Below, in pieces: positions 1 through 8,806 of a stretch of 64,000 bases of DNA; the first letter of the stretch is position 1; the number at the start of each line of letters is the position of its first letter. The stretch comes from Sphingobium yanoikuyae (GTDB lineage: Bacteria > Pseudomonadota > Alphaproteobacteria > Sphingomonadales > Sphingomonadaceae). Below the pieces are notes generated by a model, which saw only the letters and a program-made list of their open reading frames with translations, was not told the DNA's origin and made no database searches. A program made the translations under genes and the position numbers. The stretch lies in contig NZ_CP139979.1 of NCBI RefSeq assembly GCF_034424525.1, forward strand, positions 1 through 64,000, read 5' to 3'.

Positions 1-1419
1 ATGAAGGATAATGCGGCGGTGCTTGGAATTCAGGACGGAGAGGCAGCGGCAGATATGGCCCGCCTGGAATCCGCCTGGACGACCATCCGCACCGGTCTGC
101 GCCGCGACATCGGCGCGCGCATGTTCGACCAATGGTTGAAGCCTGCGCGCCTGGGTGACTATTGCCCCGATTCGCAGACGCTGGATCTCCATTTTGCGTC
201 GGATTTCAGCGCGAATTTCGTTTCCGGCCAGTTTGGCGATCGCCTGCGCATGGCCTGGCGCTGCTCGGGCGCCGGCGTGCGTGAAGTGCGCCTGCGCCGT
301 GCGCCCGATTCGTCGGGCCCGCGCCTGCTGGAGGTGAAGCGCGACGTGGCCGCAGCCGTGACCGCGCCGGCGATCGTTGCCGCTGCGCCGACCGTCGCCT
401 GCAACTTCCAGCCGCGCCACGCCTTTGACCAGTTCGTTCCGGGTGAGACCAACCAGCTCGCCTATTCGGCGGCGCTGGCGATGGCGGGCGAGGCGGAGCC
501 CCGCTTCACGCCGCTCTTCATCCATGGCGGTACCGGCCAGGGCAAGACGCACCTGCTGCACTCGATCGCGCGGGCCTTCTCGGCCCATTCGCCGAGCGCG
601 CCGGTGCTCTACATGTCGGCCGAACGCTTCATGGTCGAGTTCGTCAATGCGATGCGCTCGAACGAGACGATGGCGTTCAAGGCCCGCCTGCGCGCCGCGC
701 GCCTGCTGCTGATCGACGATATCCAGTTCATCGCCGGCAAGGGCTCGACCCAGGAAGAATTCCTCCACACGATCAACGACCTGATCGATACCGGCGCCCG
801 TATCGTCGTGACCGCCGACCGCGCGCCGCAGATGCTGGACGGCATTGATCCGCGCATCCTGTCGCGTCTGGCGGGCGGCCTAGTGGCCGATATCCGTCCG
901 GCGGGTCTCGATCTGCGCCTTGCGATTCTGGAGGCGCGCCGCGCCCATGCCGGCGATCCGCCGGTGCCCGATGCGGTGATCGACTTCCTTGCCCGTTCGA
1001 TCCGTTCGAACGTGCGCGAACTGGAAGGCGCATTCAACAAGCTGGTGGCCTATGGCCAGCTGACCGGTCGCTCGATCGATCTGGAATTTGCCCAGACCAT
1101 GCTCGCCGACGCAGTGCGCGCCAATGTGCGTCGCCTGACCATCGACGAGATCCAGAAGGCCTGCGCCGCGCATTTCAAGATCGACCTGTCGGAAATGAAG
1201 TCGAAGCGCCGTGCGCGCGCTGTCGCGCGTCCGCGTCAGGTGGCGATGTATATCTCGAAGAAGATGACGCCGCGCTCGCTGCCGGAAATCGGCCGTACCT
1301 TTGGCGGTCGCGATCACAGCACGGTGATTCACGCGGTGCGCACGATCGAGAAGCTGCGTGAAAGCCATCCGGACATGGACGCCGACGTCCGCGCCCTGAT
1401 GCGCCAGCTGGAAGGCTGA
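1..1419 (+). CDS. dnaA: Chromosomal replication initiator protein DnaA
   Basis: DnaA binds origin DnaA boxes and, as an ATP complex, melts the origin and loads the replicative helicase. The 472-residue protein has the family layout. An N-terminal helicase-interaction domain comes first, then a linker. The AAA+ domain has Walker A GGTGQGKT near residue 176 and Walker B LLLIDDIQF near 236. The C-terminal DNA-binding domain carries the signature GGRDHSTV near 435. Length is normal for the family. The window begins at its ATG, which suits a chromosome record numbered from dnaA. No upstream sequence is available, so the promoter and any autoregulatory boxes cannot be judged. The identification is certain. 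Confidence 0.98.
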   Translation: MKDNAAVLGIQDGEAAADMARLESAWTTIRTGLRRDIGARMFDQWLKPARLGDYCPDSQTLDLHFASDFSANFVSGQFGDRLRMAWRCSGAGVREVRLRRAPDSSGPRLLEVKRDVAAAVTAPAIVAAAPTVACNFQPRHAFDQFVPGETNQLAYSAALAMAGEAEPRFTPLFIHGGTGQGKTHLLHSIARAFSAHSPSAPVLYMSAERFMVEFVNAMRSNETMAFKARLRAARLLLIDDIQFIAGKGSTQEEFLHTINDLIDTGARIVVTADRAPQMLDGIDPRILSRLAGGLVADIRPAGLDLRLAILEARRAHAGDPPVPDAVIDFLARSIRSNVRELEGAFNKLVAYGQLTGRSIDLEFAQTMLADAVRANVRRLTIDEIQKACAAHFKIDLSEMKSKRRARAVARPRQVAMYISKKMTPRSLPEIGRTFGGRDHSTVIHAVRTIEKLRESHPDMDADVRALMRQLEG

Positions 1420-1486
1420 TAGCAGCCCCAACCATGGCTGACTCCATGGGCTGACAGGGCAGGGTGGTTGGACTAGGCTTGATGCC

Positions 1487-2107
1487 ATGATCCGCACCCT
1501 GGCCCTGTTCCTCCTCGCCGCGCTGGCCTCCGGCTCGCTGCTGGCCCAGTCTCCAACCCCGGTTTCGCCGCCTGCCGCGTCAAGCGATGTGCGGGTAGCG
1601 CTCGATACGAGTGCCGGGCGCATCGTGGTGGCGCTGCATCCCGACAAGGCACCGGTCACGGCCGGCAATTTCCTGCGCTATGTCGATCAGAAACGGTTCG
1701 ACGGCACCGTCTTCTATCGTGCCGTCGGCGGCCCGGACTATGGCTTCATCCAGGGCGGGACACAGAATGATCCCAAGCGCGTCCTGCCGCCGATCAAGCA
1801 TGAGCCGACCAGTCAGACGGGCCTCACCCATGATGACGGTGCGCTGTCGATGGCGCGCTATGCACCGGGCAGCGCAACCGGGGATTTCTTCATCGTGCTG
1901 GGCAAGATGCCGGCGATGGACGCGCAGCCCGAATCGGCCGGCGACAATCAGGGCTTTGCCGTCTTCGCGCATGTGGTCGAGGGGCTGGATATCGTGAAGG
2001 CCATCCAGGCCGGTCCGAAATCGCCCACCGCCGGCAATGGCGTGATGAAGGGGCAGATGCTGGAGCCGACGGTCAAGATCCTGTCGGCCCGGCGCCTGCC
2101 CTGTTAG
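1487..2107 (+). CDS. Periplasmic cyclophilin-type peptidyl-prolyl isomerase
   Basis: Cyclophilins interconvert cis and trans prolyl bonds during protein folding. The first 20 or so residues form a signal peptide (MIRTLALFLLAALASGSLLAQ), so the protein should act in the periplasm. The cyclophilin core follows, with RFDGTVFYRAV containing the catalytic-type arginine, GFIQGG, and SMARYAPGSATGDFFIVLG. At 206 residues it is a single-domain enzyme. It lies 67 bp after dnaA on the same strand and converges on the next gene so tightly that the two stop codons overlap at 2104-2107. Family assignment is firm; the specific client proteins are unknown. Confidence 0.9.
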   Translation: MIRTLALFLLAALASGSLLAQSPTPVSPPAASSDVRVALDTSAGRIVVALHPDKAPVTAGNFLRYVDQKRFDGTVFYRAVGGPDYGFIQGGTQNDPKRVLPPIKHEPTSQTGLTHDDGALSMARYAPGSATGDFFIVLGKMPAMDAQPESAGDNQGFAVFAHVVEGLDIVKAIQAGPKSPTAGNGVMKGQMLEPTVKILSARRLPC

Positions 2108-3798
2108 AGGCTGCGTCGTTCCGTCGGTTCGACGGTGGGCGCGGCGGCATATCGATCCAGATATTGCGCCTCGCCCATCGGCCGGGCGAGATGATAGCCT
2201 TGGAACAGGGTGCAGCCGATGACGCGCAGCATGTCCATCTGCGCTTGCGTCTCGACCCCTTCGATTACCACTTCCATGCCAAGGCCCTGAATCAGGCCGA
2301 CGACCGCGCTGCAGATCGTCCGCGCCTCTGCGGAGGTCACGATGTCGCGCACCAGGCTGCGGTCTATCTTCACCCGGTCGACCGGCAATTCACGCAGCCG
2401 GGCCAGGTTGGAATAGCCGGTGCCGAAATCGTCGATGGCGATTCGCACGCCATCCTGTCGCAGCGCGCTGAGCTGCCCCAGCACGCGCTCGTCCATGTCC
2501 ATCGCCAGCGATTCGGTGATCTCCAGCTCCAGCATAGCCGGCGGGGTCTGGTGCGTCGCCATGGCGTGGCGCAGGCGCAGGAAGAAATCGGCCTGTGCCA
2601 GTTCGCGGGTCGAAATGTTGATAGCGATTCGCTGATGCACGCCCGATCGCGCCCAGCGCGCAGCGGTCTCGCATACCCGGCTCATGACCCAGTCGCCCAG
2701 CGCGACGATCATGCCGCTTTCCTCTGCAACCGGCACGAAGGCGCCGGGCATGATCAGCGCGCGTTCGGGATGGACCCAGCGCACCAGCGCCTCGGCCGTG
2801 ACCGCATGGGCTACGCCGCCATGGCGCATTTCGATCTGCGGCTGAAATTCCAGCAGGAATTCGTCGCGCTCCAGCCCCAGCAGCAGGTCGCGTTCCAGTT
2901 CGGCGCGGTCCGCCGCTTCCAGCGCCAATTCGGCGGTGAACATCTCGGCGCGACCCCGGCCTTCATGCTTGGCATGATACATGGCGATGTCGGCCGATCG
3001 CAGCAGCGCGGACAGGCTGTCGCCATGGTCGGGATAGCAGGCGATGCCGATCGACGCGCCCAGATCGACATGCTGGCTGCCCAGTTCGAATCGCTCGCCC
3101 AGCGCGAACTGGATGGCGCGCGCGATGCGCGTGGCTGCCTCGCGATTGGGCAGGGTGGGGAAGAACATGGTGAACTCGTCGCCGGCCAGGCGGCCGATCA
3201 CGGCGTCGCCCAGGCCTGCGCTGACCTGCGCCATCACCACTTCGCGCAGGCGGCCTGCCACCCGCGCCAGCAACTGGTCGCCGGCCGCATGGCCCAGCGT
3301 ATCGTTGACCGCCTTGAATCCGTCCAGGTCGATGAAGAACAAGGCCGCCGGTCCCGAGCCGCAACGTTCGACGAGCAGGCGTTCGACCTGTCGGCAGAAG
3401 CTGGTACGGTTGGCAAGGCCGGTCACCTGGTCGAACAGCGCCAATGTCTGGACATGGTCCAGATTGGTGCGGACCTGGCTGAACAGGCTTTCCATCGCCA
3501 CCGACAGGTCGGGCAGTTCCAACCCGATCTCGGCGGGGACATGGGAATGAAGATCGCCATGGGCGGCGGCCAGCAGCCGCTCCGTCGCGGTATCGATGGC
3601 GCTTGCGGTGGCGGCGATGGTGCGCTGGGCCGACGCCCAGCTCATCGTGCCGCACAGGATCGCGATGATCAGGGATCGGCCGACATCGACCAGATCGTCG
3701 GCCGCGCCATGGCCCAATAGCAGCGACAGGATGAAGACGAGCGCGCCGGCCGCACAGGCAAAGGCAGCAGCGCGGCTTTTCACTGTCACGCCCTGCAT
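2104..3798 (-). CDS. Membrane GGDEF-EAL cyclic-di-GMP enzyme
   Basis: Two hydrophobic segments at the N-terminus (about residues 10-45) anchor a cytoplasmic GGDEF domain followed by an EAL domain. The GGDEF signature is AGDEF near residue 204, with FIDLDGFKAVNDTLGH upstream, so it may still make cyclic-di-GMP, or it may only bind GTP. The EAL domain looks complete: EALVRW near 334, then ITESLAMD, DDFGTGYSNL, VKIDRSLV and EGVE, which are the metal-binding and catalytic positions of the phosphodiesterase. The net activity is probably cyclic-di-GMP breakdown, inferred from motif completeness. The ATG at 3798 starts the frame. It stands alone and converges with the cyclophilin gene. Confidence 0.92.
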   Translation of the reverse strand: MQGVTVKSRAAAFACAAGALVFILSLLLGHGAADDLVDVGRSLIIAILCGTMSWASAQRTIAATASAIDTATERLLAAAHGDLHSHVPAEIGLELPDLSVAMESLFSQVRTNLDHVQTLALFDQVTGLANRTSFCRQVERLLVERCGSGPAALFFIDLDGFKAVNDTLGHAAGDQLLARVAGRLREVVMAQVSAGLGDAVIGRLAGDEFTMFFPTLPNREAATRIARAIQFALGERFELGSQHVDLGASIGIACYPDHGDSLSALLRSADIAMYHAKHEGRGRAEMFTAELALEAADRAELERDLLLGLERDEFLLEFQPQIEMRHGGVAHAVTAEALVRWVHPERALIMPGAFVPVAEESGMIVALGDWVMSRVCETAARWARSGVHQRIAINISTRELAQADFFLRLRHAMATHQTPPAMLELEITESLAMDMDERVLGQLSALRQDGVRIAIDDFGTGYSNLARLRELPVDRVKIDRSLVRDIVTSAEARTICSAVVGLIQGLGMEVVIEGVETQAQMDMLRVIGCTLFQGYHLARPMGEAQYLDRYAAAPTVEPTERRSL

Positions 3799-3900
3799 GT
3801 GCCTCCCTGCCTGCTCAAAGCCCCCGGTAATCGGTGCTGCTGGATCAGGCGGATATGAAGGACAGTGGTTAAGAAAAGGTCAGTGGCTGCGCAAATTGCG

Positions 3901-4434
3901 TCATTTTTTGCGGCGCAGGATCAGGTAGATGGCGCCGTCGCCGCCATGGCGGGGATGGGCAATGCGCACGCTGGCGATGCGATCGGCATAGGGGCTGGTC
4001 TCCAGCCAGTGTCCGATCTCGCCCCGGATCGCGCCGCGACGGCTCGAATCCCCGTGGCTGCTGGCTTTCGGCGGCTTGCCGGTCACGACCAGCAGCACCC
4101 GGACATCACGGGCAATCGCTGCCGCCAGCGCCTGATTAAGCCTGACATGGGCGCCGGCCAGATTATGGCCGTGCAGGTCGATCGACATGTCGGGGGCGAT
4201 GTTGCCGCTACGGATTCGCTTTTCCCAGCCAGTGTCGAGTACGGCTGCGGGCGTGCGGGCGGGGGTGATCGGCACCGCCTTGGCAGGCTGCGGCGTTAAC
4301 CTTGTTTCCGGGGTCGGCGCCGGGGCGACAACGGGCAGGGGCGGGCGCATCATCCCCGGCCGCAGCGGCCGGACCGAACGCGTCAATGCGCCCCAGAGCG
4401 CCTGCTCTTCAGAAGATAGGGTCCGGCGTCGCAT
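3901..4434 (-). CDS. Smr domain protein
   Basis: A 177-residue protein with a proline-rich N-terminal half and a C-terminal Smr domain, recognised by DLHGHNLAGAHVRLNQAL and VLLVVTGKP, then a C-terminal HPRHGGDGAIYLILRRKK. Smr domains are small nucleases or nucleic-acid-binding modules found in MutS2 and in stand-alone proteins such as this one. The histidine of the DLHG motif is present. It follows mltA by 9 bp on the same strand and is probably the last gene of a Tim44-like, mltA, smr operon. The substrate is unknown. Confidence 0.85.
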   Translation of the reverse strand: MRRRTLSSEEQALWGALTRSVRPLRPGMMRPPLPVVAPAPTPETRLTPQPAKAVPITPARTPAAVLDTGWEKRIRSGNIAPDMSIDLHGHNLAGAHVRLNQALAAAIARDVRVLLVVTGKPPKASSHGDSSRRGAIRGEIGHWLETSPYADRIASVRIAHPRHGGDGAIYLILRRKK

Positions 4435-4443
4435 GGCGCGCGA

Positions 4444-5709
4444 TCACGGGCGCGCCAGCCGTGCGGCGGACCCGATCGGCAGCAATATCAGTGCGCTGCC
4501 CCGAGCGGACATGCCGCCGGCAATGCCGCGCGCGCGGTCGCCTGCCCCCCAGAAACTGTCGAACCGATTGGCGCCCTTGATCGCGCCGCCGGTGTCCTGG
4601 GCGATCCAGATGCCATTGGGTTCGGCCCGGTCCAGCGACAGCAGGACAGGGGCGCCCAGTGGAATATATTTGGGGTCGGCTGCCACCGTCGCCTCGGCCG
4701 TAACCGGTACGCCCAGCGCGCCGATCGGTCCCGCGCCGGTCAATTCACGGAAGAAGACGAAGCTCTTATTCTCGTTCATGATCGCCGCGCCCTCAGCGGG
4801 GTGGGCGCGCAGATATTGCATGATGTCCTGCATCGACCCGGCCTGGATCAGGCCACGATCCTTCATCAGCTTGCCGATGCCGGTATAGTCGCGCCCATTC
4901 TGCCCGTCATAGCCGATGCGCATCACCCCGCCGTCGGGCAGGGTCAGCCGACCACTGCCCTGGACCTGCAGAAAGAAGAATTCGACCGGGTCGGCGGCCC
5001 AGGCCAGTTCCAGCCCGCGCCCGGCGAGCGATCCGTCGACGATCTGCGATCGCTCGTCGAACGGCACGAAATTGCTGCCCTGCACCTTGCCGCGGATGGT
5101 ACGGCCCTTCAGGCTGTCGCTGAACAGGCCGAGGTTGACGTCGATCAGTTCCGCCGGGCGGCGATAGATCGGCACCTGATAGCCGGGCTGGCGGGTGCGC
5201 GACCCGGCGATTTCCGGTTCATAATAGCCGGTGACGAAGGCCTTGCCCTCGCCCACCTGCACCGCCTCGAAATAGCGGGAGAAAAACTCGGCAGCGGTGG
5301 CTTCGGGCCAGCTCGACGCCGCGCTGCAGGCGCTGTTCCAGTCCGATCCGCGCGTCAGGCCGCTCTGGTCGGTGCGCTTCATCAGCGTCGGACAGGAAAT
5401 GCGGAAGGCCTGCAGGGCGGCGCGGGCGCGCTCACCGGACGGGATCAGGCTGGCAATGTCGGGGCCGGGCGTGACGCCCAGGCCGGCGGCATTGGCCTGG
5501 TCCGTGGACAGGTCGCTCGGCGATACGGTCGGCAATTTCGGCGGCAGGGTGGGGCGGGGCGTGGCCGGAACCGGCCGGATCGCGCCTTCGCCGCCACCGC
5601 TCGGCCGGCTTGGCGCAGGGCCGCCGGCCGATGGCGGAATGACGCCGCCCGCGCAGGCGGACAGCATCAGCGCCGCAAGCAGCGCTCCCCCCGAATGACG
5701 CAGGCTCAC
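4444..5709 (-). CDS. mltA: Membrane-bound lytic murein transglycosylase A (MltA family)
   Basis: MltA cleaves the MurNAc-GlcNAc bond of peptidoglycan with formation of 1,6-anhydro-muramic acid. The 421-residue product begins with a lipoprotein signal (lipobox LSAC near residue 19). The MltA domain follows, with GYYEPEIAGS, FFFLQVQGSGRL and DGQNGRDYTG. The C-terminal 3D domain contains AQDTGGAIKG near residue 370, whose aspartate is the catalytic acid of the family, and NRFDSFWG. The start is GTG at 5709, overlapping the stop of the upstream gene in a GTGA arrangement, which indicates translational coupling. An acidic, proline-rich linker separates the lipobox from the catalytic region. Confidence 0.93.
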   Translation of the reverse strand: MSLRHSGGALLAALMLSACAGGVIPPSAGGPAPSRPSGGGEGAIRPVPATPRPTLPPKLPTVSPSDLSTDQANAAGLGVTPGPDIASLIPSGERARAALQAFRISCPTLMKRTDQSGLTRGSDWNSACSAASSWPEATAAEFFSRYFEAVQVGEGKAFVTGYYEPEIAGSRTRQPGYQVPIYRRPAELIDVNLGLFSDSLKGRTIRGKVQGSNFVPFDERSQIVDGSLAGRGLELAWAADPVEFFFLQVQGSGRLTLPDGGVMRIGYDGQNGRDYTGIGKLMKDRGLIQAGSMQDIMQYLRAHPAEGAAIMNENKSFVFFRELTGAGPIGALGVPVTAEATVAADPKYIPLGAPVLLSLDRAEPNGIWIAQDTGGAIKGANRFDSFWGAGDRARGIAGGMSARGSALILLPIGSAARLARP

Positions 5710-6410
5710 GCCGCCTCGTCGGTTTCGCTGAGCTTCCAGTTGGGATCCGCGCTGCGGATGTCGCGGGTGAAGGTCCAGATGTCGTTGGTGCCGACCGCGT
5801 CGGTCAGCGACCCGGCAATGACATTGCCGTCCTTATCACGGGTGACGGCGGCAATGTCCGCCTCGAACCGCAGCGAAACTTCGGCGATACGGCCATTGAC
5901 GCTGGCATCGACGATCTGTGCCTTCTCGATCCGCACCAGGCGATTGTCGAGCACGTGGCCCTCGGCTTCGCGCGCCGCGATCGCTTCCTCGAAGGAACCG
6001 AGAACATCGGCGTCGCACAGCCAGGCCAGTTCGTCGCGATCACCGCGCCAGAAGGCTTCCAGCACCATCTTGTAGGCGCTCTTGGCGCCTTCGACGAACT
6101 GCGGCACGTCAAAGCTGCGATCGGCACTGATCAGCGCGCGCACGCCTGCTTCGCCCGCCGGGGTAATGAGCCCTTCGGCCAGACGAACCGAATCGCCCGT
6201 CGCTTCCGGCATCGGGCGGGGCTGCAACCCGCCTACCTTGGCGCGTTCCTCCGCCGGACGCAGCGCAGGCTCCTGCTCATGGCCCGTCCGCTTTCCAAGA
6301 ACGGAATAGAGCCGCAGTGCCAGGAAGCCGGCAATCATGGCGAGGATGACGATCACGTACACGGAGGCAAATACCCTTTGTTCGGGATGATGTTCCATCA
6401 ACATAGGCAT
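5706..6410 (-). CDS. Tim44-like domain protein
   Basis: The product has one N-terminal membrane helix (ASVYVIVILAMIAGFLALRL), a charged linker, and a C-terminal Tim44-like domain covering the last 140 residues (DVPQFVEGAKSAYKMV, LAWLCDADVLGSFEEAI, DIWTFTRDI). In mitochondria Tim44 recruits the import motor. Bacterial members are inner-membrane proteins of uncertain role and commonly lie beside secB in alphaproteobacteria, as here. The start at 6410 is inferred: two other in-frame ATGs follow at 6404 and 6398, and the frame also extends upstream to 6488 without a recognisable ribosome site. Its stop overlaps the mltA GTG. It is divergent from secB across about 170 bp. Confidence 0.8.
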   Translation of the reverse strand: MPMLMEHHPEQRVFASVYVIVILAMIAGFLALRLYSVLGKRTGHEQEPALRPAEERAKVGGLQPRPMPEATGDSVRLAEGLITPAGEAGVRALISADRSFDVPQFVEGAKSAYKMVLEAFWRGDRDELAWLCDADVLGSFEEAIAAREAEGHVLDNRLVRIEKAQIVDASVNGRIAEVSLRFEADIAAVTRDKDGNVIAGSLTDAVGTNDIWTFTRDIRSADPNWKLSETDEAA

Positions 6411-6583
6411 GTTTGCACGATACTTCAAATATCGGCTTGCCCTGTAATGCGCAGCAATTGGCCGACGTTGCTTCCTGTCGGGCGGCATTGCCCTGATCTT
6501 TCGCCACTGCTAAGCGCGCGGATCGATATCGCGGGCCGTTCCGGCCCTTCGAGCAACGAACGATCAGCAAGGATTTGAGGACA

Positions 6584-7087
6584 ATGGCCGACGAAGCCGA
6601 CACCATCCAGACCAACGTGACCGGCAATGGCGCCGACACCGCGCCGCAGATTGCGCTGATCAGCCAATATGTGAAGGATCTGTCGTTCGAAAATCCGAAC
6701 GCCCCGGCCGTCTATCAGTGGCAGGACCAGCCGCAGATCGACGTCCAGTTCAACATCGGTGCCGACCGCGTCGGTGACGAAGTGCTGGAAATCGCGCTGA
6801 AGATCGAAGTGAAGGCCGTCGCGCCGCAGGGCACCGCCTTTGCCGTCGAACTGGTCTATGCCGCGCTGTTCGGCATGCGCAACGTGCCCGAGGACCAGAT
6901 CCAGCCCTTCATGCTGGCCGAAGCGCCGCGCCTCGTCTTCCCCTTCGCGCGCCGCGTGCTGGCCGACGCGATCCGCGACGGCGGCTTCCCGCCGCTGCTG
7001 CTCGATCCGATCGATTTCGGTGCGCTCTACCTGCAGCAGGCCGAACAGATGCAGCAGACCGCAGGCGAACCCGCCGGCCACGCCTGA
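6584..7087 (+). CDS. secB: Protein-export chaperone SecB
   Basis: SecB holds preproteins unfolded and delivers them to SecA. The 167-residue sequence shows the family throughout: ISQYVKDLSFENPNAP, a central INVQFNIG-like strand, ALFGMRNVP, and the C-terminal APRLVFPFARRVLADAIRDGGFPPLLLDPIDF stretch (read here in pieces). The ATG at 6584 is preferred over an in-frame TTG nine bases upstream because AGGA and GAGG elements lie just before it and the protein then begins MADEAD. A REP-like palindrome separates it from murJ. Confidence 0.97.
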   Translation: MADEADTIQTNVTGNGADTAPQIALISQYVKDLSFENPNAPAVYQWQDQPQIDVQFNIGADRVGDEVLEIALKIEVKAVAPQGTAFAVELVYAALFGMRNVPEDQIQPFMLAEAPRLVFPFARRVLADAIRDGGFPPLLLDPIDFGALYLQQAEQMQQTAGEPAGHA

Positions 7088-7106
7088 TTGCATCATGAAT
7101 ACCCAT

Positions 7107-7202
7107 CCGTTCGCCCTGAGCCTGTCGAAGGGCGCGGCTGAGCGTAGCGAAGCCCTTTCGCTACGCTCAGGGCAGGGCTTCGACTTCGCTCAGCCCGAAC
7201 GG
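7107..7202. repeat. REP-like nested palindrome between secB and murJ
   Basis: The outer arms CCGTTCG (7107-7113) and CGAACGG (7196-7202) enclose related halves of the CCTGAGC/TCGAAGG type. An inner perfect 14-bp stem is formed by CTGAGCGTAGCGAA (7138-7151) and TTCGCTACGCTCAG (7157-7170) with a 5-base loop. The sequence style (CTTCGACTTCGCTCAG, GTTCG) matches dispersed intergenic palindromes common in sphingomonad genomes. The right arm runs into the murJ Shine-Dalgarno. Confidence 0.75.
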
Positions 7203-7210
7203 AGATTGCC

Positions 7211-8785
7211 ATGAAACTGGTGAAGGCCCTTGGCTCGGTCGGCGGGCTGACGCTCGCCAGCCGGGTGCTGGCGCTGGTGCGCGATTCGCTCGCGGCCCGT
7301 TATGTCGGTGCCGGCTTCGCGTCGGACGCCTTCAACGGCGTGGCCTTCCGCCTGCCCAACATGTTTCGCGCCCTCTTTGCGGAGGGGGCCTTCTCCGCCG
7401 CCTTCATCCCGCTGTTCAACAAGAAGGCGGCCGGGCCGGGCGGCATGGCGGACGGCTATCATTTCGCAGAGCGGGCGCTGGCCGTGCTGCTGCCGGTGCT
7501 GATCCTGTTCACGATCGTCCTGCTGGCGGCGGCCTGGCCGATCACCTGGGCGCTGTCGGGCGGCTTTTCGCGCCAGAATCCGACACCGGATCAGTTCGCC
7601 TTCGCCGTCACTTTGTCGCGCATCACCATTCCCTATCTGGCGCTGATCAGCTTGGCCTCGCTGCTGGGCGGAATCTTGAACTCGCTCGACAAATTCTGGG
7701 TCAATGCGGCCGCACCGATCCTGCTCAACGTCGCGATGATCGCGGGCCTGTGGTTCTTCCACGGCGCCGACGAATATGAAACCGCGCGTGTTCAGGCGAT
7801 GTCGGTCACGGTCGGCGGGGCGTTGCAACTCCTCTGGTTGATCTGGGCCTGCAAGCGGGCCGGCGTCTCGATGAAATTGAAGCGTCCGCGCCTCGACGCC
7901 GACGTGCGCGAGCTGCTGCGCCTGATCGTGCCGGCCGCTGCCGGCGCCGGCGCGTCGCAGATCAACCTCTTGATCTCCACGGCGCTGTCGGGCTGGCTGC
8001 TCGCCTCGGGCTCGATCACCTATATCTATTATGCCGACCGGTTGAATCAGTTGCCGCTCGGCCTGATCGGCATCGGCCTTGGCACCATCCTTCTCCCCAC
8101 CATCTCGCGCATGCTCTCGAAGGGCGAGGATCAGGCGGCGATGGAGACGCAGAACCGGGGCATCGAACTCGCCCTGTTCCTGACCCTGCCGGCAACCGTC
8201 GCCTTCATCACCGTGGCCGAACCGATCGTGCGCGGCCTGTTCCAATATGGCCGCTTCAGCGCCGAGGACGCGATGCGCTGCGGCTGGGCGCTCTCCGCCT
8301 TCTCGATCGGCCTGCCCAGCTATGTGCTCGTGAAGGTGCTGACGCCGGGCTATTATGCGCGCGGCGATACGAAGACGCCGGTGCGCTATGCGATGCTGTC
8401 GATCGCCATCAATATCGTCGGCAATCTCGCGATGATCCCGACGCTCGGTCATATCGGGCCGCCGCTCGCCACCGCGCTCTCCTCCACCGTCAATGTCGCG
8501 ATGCTCTATCGCACGCTGGTCGCGCGTGGGCATTTTACGGCAGACCCGCAGCTGCGCCGCCGTATCCCGCGCCTCGCCGTGGCGGCGGTGGTGATGGGGC
8601 TGGCGCTCTGGGCGGGCGAGGATCTGCTCGATCCGATGCTCTCGGGCCCTATGGTCAGCCGCTATATCGGGCTTGCCCTGCTTGTCGGCGCGGGCGTCGC
8701 GCTGTACGGGCTGGCTTGCTTCGTCACCGGCGCCTATCGCCTATCCGACCTCAAGGCGCTGATGCGGCGGCGAGGCACCCCATAA
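7211..8785 (+). CDS. murJ: Lipid II flippase MurJ (MviN family)
   Basis: MurJ moves lipid II across the inner membrane for peptidoglycan synthesis. The 524-residue protein is hydrophobic throughout, consistent with 14 membrane helices. It opens with the family N-terminus (SRVLALVRDSLAARYVG, DAFNGVAFRLPNMFRALFAEGAFSAAF in overlapping pieces). Conserved internal elements such as LPLGLIGIGLGTILLPTISR and a C-terminal SIGLPSYVLVKVLTPGYYARGDTKTP region follow. The start ATG at 7211 has GGAG at 7201-7204. That ribosome site overlaps the end of a palindromic repeat, so folding of the repeat could affect translation. trpS follows after 21 bp. Confidence 0.95.
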   Translation: MKLVKALGSVGGLTLASRVLALVRDSLAARYVGAGFASDAFNGVAFRLPNMFRALFAEGAFSAAFIPLFNKKAAGPGGMADGYHFAERALAVLLPVLILFTIVLLAAAWPITWALSGGFSRQNPTPDQFAFAVTLSRITIPYLALISLASLLGGILNSLDKFWVNAAAPILLNVAMIAGLWFFHGADEYETARVQAMSVTVGGALQLLWLIWACKRAGVSMKLKRPRLDADVRELLRLIVPAAAGAGASQINLLISTALSGWLLASGSITYIYYADRLNQLPLGLIGIGLGTILLPTISRMLSKGEDQAAMETQNRGIELALFLTLPATVAFITVAEPIVRGLFQYGRFSAEDAMRCGWALSAFSIGLPSYVLVKVLTPGYYARGDTKTPVRYAMLSIAINIVGNLAMIPTLGHIGPPLATALSSTVNVAMLYRTLVARGHFTADPQLRRRIPRLAVAAVVMGLALWAGEDLLDPMLSGPMVSRYIGLALLVGAGVALYGLACFVTGAYRLSDLKALMRRRGTP

Positions 8786-8806
8786 CCAACAGAATGGATT
8801 AGAGTA

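Noticed and set aside
1..1419. Replication origin next to dnaA
   Set aside because: No cluster of DnaA boxes or AT-rich unwinding region was recognised in or just after dnaA, and upstream sequence is outside the window.
2164..3720. A 518-codon open frame antisense to the first GGDEF-EAL gene
   Set aside because: It is a product of high GC and codon bias; the sense strand has complete GGDEF and EAL motifs, while the antisense product is histidine/arginine/glutamine-rich with no recognisable domain.
3860..3895. Imperfect 18-bp tandem repeat (GGACAGTGG / GGTCAGTGG)
   Set aside because: Only about 13 of 18 positions agree and there are just two units; not distinguishable from chance.
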